From a bacterium (GTDB taxonomy: Bacteria; Elusimicrobiota; Elusimicrobia; UBA1565; UBA9628), in assembly GCA_021790955.1 (NCBI GenBank), contig JAJYFI010000082.1, positions 1 to 7,070 of the forward strand: a stretch of DNA of 7,070 bases, written 5' to 3'. A program made the translations under genes and the position numbers. Position 1 is the first letter of the stretch. Each line of letters opens with the position of its first letter. This document shows positions 1-5,812 of this stretch, in pieces. The notes under the pieces are model-generated. The model searched no databases. It was not told the origin of the DNA and saw only the letters and a program-made list of their open reading frames with translations.

Positions 1-1
1 C

Positions 2-772
2 CAGGATCTGGGCTTCATCGACTCCGCCGTCAACAAGAAGGCCTCCGTCGTGCGCGTCTACCTGCCGCCCGACGCCAACACGTTGCTCGCGTTGGCGGAC
101 CGGTGCCTGAGAAGCCGCAATCTCGTCAACGTGATCGTCGCCGGCAAGCAGCCCGAGCTCCAGTGGCTCGGCATGGAGGCGGCCGCGCGGCATTGCGAGG
201 CGGGCGTCGGGGCCTGGGATTGGGCGGGAACGAACGGAGGCCGCGACCCCGACGTCGTGATGGGCTGCGCGGGGGACGTCCCGACCCTGGAGACCCTGGC
301 CGCAGTCGAGATATTGCGCGAGCGATTCCCGGCCCTTAAAATCCGCGTCGTCAACGTGGTGGACCTCATGACGCTCCAGCCGCCAAGCGAGCATCCTCAC
401 GGTCTCTCGGATACGGCTTTCGACGCTCTGTTCACCAGCGGCAAGCCGGTCATCTTCGCCTACCACGGCTACCCCTGGCTCATCCACCGCCTCGCCTACC
501 GCCGAGCGGGCCACGCGCATTGGCACGTGCGGGGCTATAAGGAGGAGGGAACGACCACGACGCCTTTCGACATGGTCGTGCTCAACGAGCTCGACCGCTT
601 TCATCTGGCGCTCGACGTCCTCGCGCGCCTGCCCCGCCCGCTGCCGCGGGCGGAGGAGGCCAGGCAATGGCTTCTGGGAAAGCTCTCCGAGCATCGGGAC
701 TACATCCGCCGCCGCGGGGAAGACATGCCGGAAATCAGAAACTGGACCTTGGGCAAGGAGGAGCCAGCGTGA
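2..772 (+). CDS. xfp: Phosphoketolase, C-terminal third (5' end outside window)
   Basis: This is the C-terminal 256 residues of a xylulose-5-phosphate/fructose-6-phosphate phosphoketolase, a cytosolic thiamine-diphosphate enzyme that cleaves the sugar phosphate with inorganic phosphate to give acetyl-phosphate plus glyceraldehyde-3-P or erythrose-4-P. The reading frame is open from base 2. Family-typical strings are VNKKA then RVYLPPDANTLL, NVIVAGKQPELQWL, WDWAGTNGG, GDVPTLE, VNVVDLMTLQPPSEHPHGLS, FAYHGYPWLIHRL, HVRGYKEEGTTTTPFDM and LNELDRFHLA. Full-length enzymes are roughly 790 residues, so about two thirds, including the cofactor-binding N-terminal part, lies upstream. No frameshift is seen. 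An in-frame GTG at 50 is internal and not a start. The stop TGA overlaps the next gene's GTG by four bases. An acetate kinase three genes downstream uses the acetyl-phosphate product, which supports the call. Identification is secure; substrate preference (X5P only or dual) cannot be told from this part. Confidence 0.97.
   Translation, partial: QDLGFIDSAVNKKASVVRVYLPPDANTLLALADRCLRSRNLVNVIVAGKQPELQWLGMEAAARHCEAGVGAWDWAGTNGGRDPDVVMGCAGDVPTLETLAAVEILRERFPALKIRVVNVVDLMTLQPPSEHPHGLSDTAFDALFTSGKPVIFAYHGYPWLIHRLAYRRAGHAHWHVRGYKEEGTTTTPFDMVVLNELDRFHLALDVLARLPRPLPRAEEARQWLLGKLSEHRDYIRRRGEDMPEIRNWTLGKEEPA
755..763 (+). promoter_or_regulatory. Shine-Dalgarno site for the LOG-family gene
   Basis: AAGGAGGAG lies inside the end of xfp, five bases before GTG 769. 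This near-consensus site decides the start of the downstream gene in favour of GTG 769 over an in-frame ATG at 667, which would put 34 extra residues inside xfp. Confidence 0.8.
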
Positions 773-1719
773 GCGCGCCAAAGGAAATACCGCGGCCGCC
801 GCATCCGCGCAAGCGACGCGAGCCCCTCCCGGTTCAGATCCCGAAGCCGCTCGAGGAGGACCCGGAGTCTCGACGGCGCCTGGAGGCCATCCTCGAAAGC
901 CCCAGCTACCGCGAGGCCGACGAGGATGTCGACTTCCTGCGCCACGGCGAGACGCGGGGGCTGCGGCTTCAGCTCGATTACCTCAAGGCCGAGCGCCTGC
1001 TCGAGCGCCACGGCGTGCGGCATGCGGTGGTCGTTTTCGGCGGGACCCGCATTCGGGAGCCCGCCGCGGCGCTGCGCCAAGCTCAGGCCTTGAGAACGGC
1101 CGCCGCCGCAAACCCCGCCGACGCCGCGCTCGCCGCCCGGCTCAGGGTCTCGGAGCGGCTCCTTGAGAAGAGCCGTTATTACGACGTGGCTCGAGAGTTC
1201 GGGCGCTTGGTCGGCGAAAGCAACAAGAATTTTCCCGATTCGCGCTGGTTCGTCATGACGGGGGGAGGACCGGGGATCATGGAGGCGGCCAACCGCGGCG
1301 CCTGGGTCGCGGGGGCGGAGACGATCGGCCTCAACATCCGCCTGCCGCACGAGCAATTCCCGAATCCCTATGTGACGCCCGAGCTGTGCTTTCGCTTCCA
1401 TTACTTCGCGATGAGGAAGCTCCACTTTCTCCTTCGCGCCAGGGCCCTCATCGCCTTTCCCGGGGGATTCGGCACCTTCGACGAGCTTTTTGAGACCCTG
1501 ACCCTCGTCCAGACGCGGACGATGACGCCCGTCCCCGTGGTCCTGGTCGGGGAGAGCTACTGGCGCCGGGCGGTCGACTTCGATTTCATCGCGGAGGAGG
1601 GCCTCATCGACGTCGAGGACAAGGAGCTGTTCTGGTTCGCGGAGACGGCTGCGGAAATCTGGGACGGCATCCGCCGCTGGCATGCGATGAACGAGGAGCG
1701 TTCGGAGGGAAAACCATGA
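769..1719 (+). CDS. LOG/TIGR00730-family Rossmann-fold nucleotide-binding protein
   Basis: A 316-residue protein of the LOG (TIGR00730, formerly mis-named 'lysine decarboxylase') family, whose characterised members hydrolyse nucleoside 5'-monophosphates to free base plus ribose-5-phosphate. Seen in the sequence: a charged, proline-rich N-terminus (1-35); a helical stretch (about 60-82) before a beta strand with VVFGGTR (88-94); the nucleotide loop TGGGPGIMEAANRGA (164-178); MRKLHF (215-220); and the signature PGGFGTFDE (231-239). R216 and E239 match the Arg and Glu that family knowledge links to catalysis, so it looks active. It is longer than the usual 180-200-residue LOG because of the N-terminal region and an insert at about 95-150. 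GTG 769 is chosen for its strong Shine-Dalgarno site and the GTGA overlap with xfp. Its stop overlaps the next ATG. Lying between phosphoketolase and acetate kinase it may salvage or sense a nucleotide, but the substrate is unknown. Confidence 0.9.
   Translation: MSAPKEIPRPPHPRKRREPLPVQIPKPLEEDPESRRRLEAILESPSYREADEDVDFLRHGETRGLRLQLDYLKAERLLERHGVRHAVVVFGGTRIREPAAALRQAQALRTAAAANPADAALAARLRVSERLLEKSRYYDVAREFGRLVGESNKNFPDSRWFVMTGGGPGIMEAANRGAWVAGAETIGLNIRLPHEQFPNPYVTPELCFRFHYFAMRKLHFLLRARALIAFPGGFGTFDELFETLTLVQTRTMTPVPVVLVGESYWRRAVDFDFIAEEGLIDVEDKELFWFAETAAEIWDGIRRWHAMNEERSEGKP
1704..1709 (+). promoter_or_regulatory. Shine-Dalgarno site for the beta-CASP gene
   Basis: GGAGGG in the last codons of the LOG-family gene lies six bases before ATG 1716. 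It fixes that ATG as the start and shows that the coupled gene has its own ribosome entry site. Confidence 0.75.
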
Positions 1720-3101
1720 AATTGTCCTTCCACGGAGGCGACCGGGGCGTCACGGGCTCCTGCCACTTGCTGGATTCCGGCGGCAAGAGCTTCCTCGTCG
1801 ACTGCGGGATGTACCAGGGGGGAAGGGAGCTCGACGAGGAAAACGCCGAGCCCTTCGGCTTCGAGCCGCGAGACATCGATTATCTGCTCCTGACCCACGC
1901 GCATCTCGACCATTGCGGGCGCCTTCCGCTGCTGGTCAAAAGGGGCTTTCGCGGCGAGGTCATCGCGACCGCGGCGTCGCGGGAGCTCGCCCGGATCGTG
2001 ATGCTCGACTCCGCGCATCTTCAAGAAGAGGAAGCGATCCACCGCCTTCATCATTTGGGCAAGGAGCGCGAAGCCCCCGGCCACGCGACGCCCCTCTACG
2101 AGACGCTCGACGCCCTCAACAGCCTCGACCGCTTCGGGCGGATCGCGGCTTACGGACAGCCTCTCGACCTGGCCCTCGGCGTTCGGGCGACCTTTTTCGA
2201 CGCGGGCCACATCCTGGGCTCGGCGAGCGTCCTCTTCGAGATTCAGGACGGAGCCCGGTCGCGGCGGCTCTTTTTTTCCGGCGATCTCGGCAACGCCGGG
2301 CGTCCCCTGCTGCGCGCGCCCCAGGCGGCCGAGGCCGAGGACGTCGTCATGGAGACGACGTACGGCGACAGGAAGCACAAGTCCCTGGAGCGCTCCGTGG
2401 AGGAGCTCTGCGCCGCCGCGGAGGAGGCCTTCACGCGCGGCGGGAACGTCATCATCCCCACCTTCGCCCTCGAGCGGACCCAGGAGATCCTTTATTTTCT
2501 CGGGGAGGGCGTTCGGCGCCGGAGACTGCCGGGGCTCAAGCACGTCTTTCTCGATTCCCCCATGGCGATCTCCGCGACCTCGATCTTCGAGCGCCACGTG
2601 GAAGGCTACAACGAGTCGACCCGCGAGCTTTTTCGCGAGGGGCGGGACCCGTTTCGGGTCCCTGGGCTCAGATTCTGCCGGGAGCTCTCGGAATCCAAGG
2701 CGATCAACGAGATCAAAAGCGGGGCGATCATCATGGCGGGATCGGGCATGTGCGCGGGAGGACGGGTGCGCCATCATTTGGCCCAGAATCTCGGGCGCGA
2801 GGAATGCGCGGTCGCCTTCGTGGGCTACGCCGCCCAGGGGACGCTCGCGAGGCTCATCATCGACGGCGCCCGTCAGGTGAAGCTCTTCGGCCGGGAGATC
2901 CCGGTCAGGGCTAAAATCCACACGATCGGAGGGTTCTCCGCCCATGCCGACCAGGAGGAGCTCCTTGGCTGGCACGCGAAGACCCGGGCGAGCCGCACCT
3001 ACCTCGTCCACGGCGAGGAGCCCGCCATGAAGCTGATGGCCCAGCGGCTCAAAGGGACGCGGGTGGAGACGCCGGCGCTGCATCAGGCCTTCGAGTTGTG
3101 A
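1716..3101 (+). CDS. MBL-fold/beta-CASP/RMMBL hydrolase (YSH1/CPSF-73-like, COG1236 type)
   Basis: A 461-residue zinc-dependent hydrolase of the metallo-beta-lactamase/beta-CASP superfamily, which acts mainly on RNA. All metal and catalytic motifs are visible: HAHLDH (H61, H63, D65, H66), H165 in DAGHILGSAS, D190 in FSGDLGN, motif A Glu E213 in ETTYGDRKH, motif B H410 in GGFSAHAD, and motif C H432 in VHGEE. The 22-residue spacing of H410 and H432 equals that of CPSF-73 motifs B and C as I recall it. Domain order is MBL core (1 to about 240), beta-CASP insert (about 245-370, with SGMCAGGRVRHHL at 343-355) and C-terminal RMMBL zone (about 385-461). No signal peptide or membrane segment is seen, so it should be cytosolic. 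It starts at ATG 1716, overlapping the previous stop (ATGA), and ends in a GTGA overlap with acetate kinase. Family and intact active site are clear. The substrate is not: an RNA-processing role in this operon is inference. Confidence 0.93.
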   Translation: MKLSFHGGDRGVTGSCHLLDSGGKSFLVDCGMYQGGRELDEENAEPFGFEPRDIDYLLLTHAHLDHCGRLPLLVKRGFRGEVIATAASRELARIVMLDSAHLQEEEAIHRLHHLGKEREAPGHATPLYETLDALNSLDRFGRIAAYGQPLDLALGVRATFFDAGHILGSASVLFEIQDGARSRRLFFSGDLGNAGRPLLRAPQAAEAEDVVMETTYGDRKHKSLERSVEELCAAAEEAFTRGGNVIIPTFALERTQEILYFLGEGVRRRRLPGLKHVFLDSPMAISATSIFERHVEGYNESTRELFREGRDPFRVPGLRFCRELSESKAINEIKSGAIIMAGSGMCAGGRVRHHLAQNLGREECAVAFVGYAAQGTLARLIIDGARQVKLFGREIPVRAKIHTIGGFSAHADQEELLGWHAKTRASRTYLVHGEEPAMKLMAQRLKGTRVETPALHQAFEL

Positions 3102-4201
3102 AGAAGAAGGGCGGGCGGGGGATATTGGCGATCAATGCGGGCTCCTCGACGGTCAAGGTCGCTTTTTTCGAGCGCGTCGCTCCGCCCCGGCGGTCGCTCG
3201 ACGAGGTGGTCGAGTTCGCGAAACACGGCGATGCCGGCCGTCGGTTTCTGGGCTGGCTGGAGCGCCGGGTCGACTTCGTCGACGTGCGCGCCGTTGGGCA
3301 TCGCGTGGCCTTCGGCATGGAGCATTTCGCGCCCGAGCGGGCGACGCCGGCCCTGCTCGCGAGGCTGCGCCGGTGGCTGGTCTACGACCCGGACCACCTG
3401 CCCTTGGAAATCGAGCTCATCGAGGCCTTGGGCAAGCGCCATCCCGGACTTCCCCAGTTCGTTTGTTACGACACGGCCTTCCATCAAAAGATGCCCCGGG
3501 TGGCGAAGATGCTCCCGGTCCCGCGCGACCTGGAGGCGCAAGGGATCAGGCGCTACGGCTTCCACGGCCTCTCCTACGCCTATCTCATGGAGGAGCTTTC
3601 GCGCCTTGCGGGCGCCTCGGCGTCGCGCGGCCGCGTCATTCTCGCCCATTTGGGGAGCGGCTCGAGCCTTGCCGCCGTGCGCGGGGGCGAGAGCGTCGAC
3701 ACCAGCATGGGATTCTCGACCGCCTCCGGGGTCATGATGGGGACGCGCACGGGCGACCTCGATCCCGGCGTCCTCTGCTATTTGCTGCGGCGGCATCGCT
3801 GGGCCTCCGAGCGGCTCATCCGGATGATCCATCATGAATCGGGGCTCCTGGGAGTCTCGGAGACGAGCGCCGACATGAGGGAGCTCCTCGGTCGCGAGCC
3901 TCGCGACGTTCGAGCCGCCGAGGCGGTGACTCTCTATTGCTACGAGGTGAGGAAGGCCATCGGCGCCTTGGCCGCCGCGATGGGGGGGCTCGACACTCTC
4001 GTTTTTGCCGGCGGGATCGGCGAAAACAGCGCCGCGCTGCGCTTTCGCATCTGCAAGGGTTTGGAGTTTCTCGGCATCCGTCTCGACTCGAATCTCAACG
4101 CGGCGCACGCGAGGCTTATTTCGAGGGGCCGGGCCGCCGTGCGCATCATCCGCACAGACGAGGAGCTGATGATCGCGCGCCTGGCGGCGTCGGTTCTCTA
4201 G
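3098..4201 (+). CDS. ackA: Acetate kinase, short divergent form
   Basis: Acetate kinase of the ASKHA fold: acetyl-phosphate + ADP gives acetate + ATP in the cytosol. Conserved motifs in order: NAGSSTVK (13-20), HRVAFG (68-73, R69), YDTAFHQKMP (124-133, D125), RRYGFHG (151-157, H156), AHLGSGSS (183-190, H184), DTSMGF (201-206), MMGTRTGDLDPG (213-224, R217), SGLLGVSETSADMR (248-261), GGIGENS (305-311) and TDEEL (353-357). It has 367 residues against about 400 in typical AckA, and the canonical HRVVHGGE and HNPAN stretches are replaced, although the catalytic Arg/Asp/His set is kept. GTG 3098 overlaps the previous stop (GTGA). No strong Shine-Dalgarno site precedes it, so translation probably depends on coupling. 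Its TAG stop lies in a CTAG shared with the opposing DUF59 gene. Pairing with phosphoketolase in one operon supports ATP generation from acetyl-phosphate. A propionate or other short-chain acyl kinase activity is a lesser alternative. Confidence 0.93.
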   Translation: MKKKGGRGILAINAGSSTVKVAFFERVAPPRRSLDEVVEFAKHGDAGRRFLGWLERRVDFVDVRAVGHRVAFGMEHFAPERATPALLARLRRWLVYDPDHLPLEIELIEALGKRHPGLPQFVCYDTAFHQKMPRVAKMLPVPRDLEAQGIRRYGFHGLSYAYLMEELSRLAGASASRGRVILAHLGSGSSLAAVRGGESVDTSMGFSTASGVMMGTRTGDLDPGVLCYLLRRHRWASERLIRMIHHESGLLGVSETSADMRELLGREPRDVRAAEAVTLYCYEVRKAIGALAAAMGGLDTLVFAGGIGENSAALRFRICKGLEFLGIRLDSNLNAAHARLISRGRAAVRIIRTDEELMIARLAASVL

Positions 4202-4210
4202 GCGGCGCCG
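4185..4210. other. Possible hairpin over the shared CTAG stop of two convergent genes
   Basis: Bases 4185-4192 (CGGCGTCG) can pair with 4203-4210 (CGGCGCCG) over eight pairs, one a G-U wobble in the plus-strand RNA and an A-C mismatch in the minus-strand RNA. The ten-base loop holds the CTAG (4198-4201) carrying both stop codons. There is no U-tract, so it is not a classical intrinsic terminator. In DNA this GC-rich it may be chance, but no other terminator-like structure was recognised where the two transcripts meet. Confidence 0.3.
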
Positions 4211-4500
4211 AGGGCGAGACGGCCTTCCCTTGAAAGCATCGCGGGATTCCAGGGCGGGTCCCAAACGGCGCGAATCTCGACTCGGCGTTCTCCCGATATC
4301 CCCTCGACGGCGCCCTTCGCCATCGCGAGGATGCTGGGGCCCATGGGGCAGTTAGGAGTTGTAAGCGTCATGGAGACCGTGATCGAGTCCGGCGTGATCT
4401 CAACCGCGTAGACGAGGCCGATCGTCACCACGTCGAGCCCCACCTCGGGGTCGATGACGCTTTTGAGGGCGGTCAAGGTCGGGGTTTTGACGGGGTCCAT
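4198..4500 (-). CDS. MIP18/DUF59-family metal-sulfur cluster assembly protein
   Basis: A 100-residue protein of the MIP18 (DUF59, SufT/PaaD-like) family, small cytosolic proteins that help assemble or deliver iron-sulfur clusters. Family features: SVIDPEVGLDVVTIGLVYAV (14-33), the TMTL-like strand with TTPNCPMG (47-54) carrying the conserved cysteine C51, and the C-terminal WDPPWNPAMLS (80-90). Its length fits stand-alone members. The ATG (4500-4498) lies inside the end of the upstream membrane-protein gene, overlapping it by 28 bases in another frame. No Shine-Dalgarno sequence is visible, suggesting translational coupling. The TAG stop is the reverse reading of the CTAG that also ends ackA. 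As the last gene of a block with a DUF542 Fe-S-repair-type domain it is likely to serve Fe-S maturation or repair; a specific client is unknown. The family call is strong; whether it acts in the SUF pathway or in another complex is open. Confidence 0.92.
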   Translation of the reverse strand: MDPVKTPTLTALKSVIDPEVGLDVVTIGLVYAVEITPDSITVSMTLTTPNCPMGPSILAMAKGAVEGISGERRVEIRAVWDPPWNPAMLSREGRLALGAA

Positions 4501-5810
4501 GGACGCTTGAGGAAAGAAAGCGTTAGCGCCGTGTTGCCGGCGTAAAGAGTCGCGCAGACGAGAAGGCTCCAGGATCCCAGCCGGATCAGCGCCGGGCTCT
4601 CCAGCAGGAAGCCGCCGATAAGGGAATACGCCGCCGCCGCGAGAAAACCCATCTCCCACCAAGCGGCCTTCTCGCTGGCAAGATCCTGGGTGCGCGGTAT
4701 CTGAAGCGGCGGCCTCCAGTTCTTGGGACTGAAGACATGGAGCCAGACGAGGAAGGGCACGATCTTGTGGATCTGCCCCAGAATGAAGGGCGTCGCCCAG
4801 CCGAGAAGGGCGGCGAGAACGTAGGCGATCTCCTGCGGGGCGCCGTCCTTGACGAGGCCGAAGGCGAGCCCCAGCCCCAGAGCCGCCCAGACGGCCCCGC
4901 CGAGAAGGGCCAGCAGGGTGTAGGCGAGGGCGGGATCGATCCGCCTCAGCCGGCCGCGGAAGATTCCATTCATCTGGAAAGCGTAGGCGGCGTAGGCCGC
5001 GGCCAGGACGCAGGCCCAAGCGGACAGCAGGCGGCGGCTTCCCAAGAGGCTGTCGAGGGCCAGCCCCAAGAGGCCGACATTCGCGAGGACGAGCGCGACC
5101 AGGCCCGGAGCCTTGGACTCGATATGCGACAGGGAGAACATCGCGACGAGACGGTAGGAGGCTCCGACGATCATCAACGAGACCCAGCCGACGAGCGCCA
5201 GATGGATATGCGCGATGAGGACGCCGCGGGGATCGTGGAATAGGATCCCTCTTTCGCGGTCGTAGGCCAGCAGGAGGCCAAGAAGGATGACGAGGGACAG
5301 ATAGGCAAGGGCGACGGCGACGTGCCGTCCGGTCCAGTCGAGTTTCCCGCCTTGGATCAGGGATTCGACGAAGACCTGGAGATAGATGAGCACGCCCGCG
5401 AACACGAGCGCGGCCGCAATCCAGTAGCGATCCCAGCCCGCCCACAAGCCCCCGACAAAACCGGCTGTCCCGGCGGTCAACAGCGCCCACGCCCAGGCAA
5501 GCCGCCCGGGAGCCGCGAAGGGGACCCCGTGGACGACGACCATCAGCTGGATGAGCGCTCCCATGATCGTCATGGTGACCCAACCGAGGGTCAAAAGATG
5601 AGTCAGGCCCAAGGCCCATCGGGCGTCGAAGGAAAAGCCGAGGAGGCGGCTGTTTCCCCAAACGAGGGCCGCGGCGAAAAGCCAGAATGAAAAAGCGGCG
5701 GCGACGAAATGGCGCATCGGCAGCCAAAAGGGAGGGGCCTTCGCGAGAAAGGGCGCGGCTCCGGCGTTAAGCGGCGGGGCCTGCGTGATCTGGATCGGCG
5801 GAACATCCAT
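4473..5810 (-). CDS. Twelve-helix membrane protein, heme-copper oxidase subunit I/NnrS-like (function uncertain)
   Basis: A 445-residue integral membrane protein with about twelve hydrophobic segments, roughly at 33-55, 67-95, 105-124, 128-148, 164-184, 198-225, 235-255, 261-281, 295-318, 326-356, 385-405 and 409-433. Histidines sit in helices 2 (H71 in LTHLLTLGW; H94 at its end), 6 (H201 and H203 in AHIHLALVGW) and 10 (H348 in GQIHKIVPFLVW). This recalls heme-copper oxidase subunit I, where ligands come from helices 2, 6, 7 and 10, but the helix-7 His pair is absent. NnrS, a twelve-helix heme protein of nitric-oxide metabolism, is the alternative; its usual signatures were not clearly found. 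The ATG at 5810 lies two bases after the Crp/Fnr gene's stop. In-frame sequence further upstream is only a shadow of that gene. No Shine-Dalgarno is seen on this strand (it reads CCTCCT), so coupling is likely. A role in NO handling or electron transfer is inferred from its neighbours. Confidence 0.8.
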   Translation of the reverse strand: MDVPPIQITQAPPLNAGAAPFLAKAPPFWLPMRHFVAAAFSFWLFAAALVWGNSRLLGFSFDARWALGLTHLLTLGWVTMTIMGALIQLMVVVHGVPFAAPGRLAWAWALLTAGTAGFVGGLWAGWDRYWIAAALVFAGVLIYLQVFVESLIQGGKLDWTGRHVAVALAYLSLVILLGLLLAYDRERGILFHDPRGVLIAHIHLALVGWVSLMIVGASYRLVAMFSLSHIESKAPGLVALVLANVGLLGLALDSLLGSRRLLSAWACVLAAAYAAYAFQMNGIFRGRLRRIDPALAYTLLALLGGAVWAALGLGLAFGLVKDGAPQEIAYVLAALLGWATPFILGQIHKIVPFLVWLHVFSPKNWRPPLQIPRTQDLASEKAAWWEMGFLAAAAYSLIGGFLLESPALIRLGSWSLLVCATLYAGNTALTLSFLKRPWTPSKPRP

Positions 5811-5812
5811 AT

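Noticed and set aside
667..768. N-terminal extension of the LOG-family gene from ATG 667
   Set aside because: It would lie wholly inside the conserved end of xfp, has no ribosome site, and GTG 769 has a near-perfect one.
700..1683. 327-codon minus-strand open frame opposite the LOG-family gene
   Set aside because: No motifs; the plus strand carries clear family signatures and a Shine-Dalgarno.
1557..3083. 508-codon open frame on the minus strand opposite the beta-CASP gene
   Set aside because: Its translation is rich in Arg, Gly, Pro and Glu with no recognisable domain, and the plus strand there encodes an intact enzyme. It is a GC-driven shadow frame.
3083..4264. 393-codon minus-strand open frame opposite acetate kinase
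   Set aside because: No domain, composition typical of an antisense frame, and it would overlap both ackA and the DUF59 gene.
4501..5727. Long minus-strand frame continuing upstream of the DUF59 ATG
   Set aside because: It is the Arg/Pro-rich shadow of the membrane-protein gene; the DUF59 fold begins at ATG 4500 and matches normal family length.
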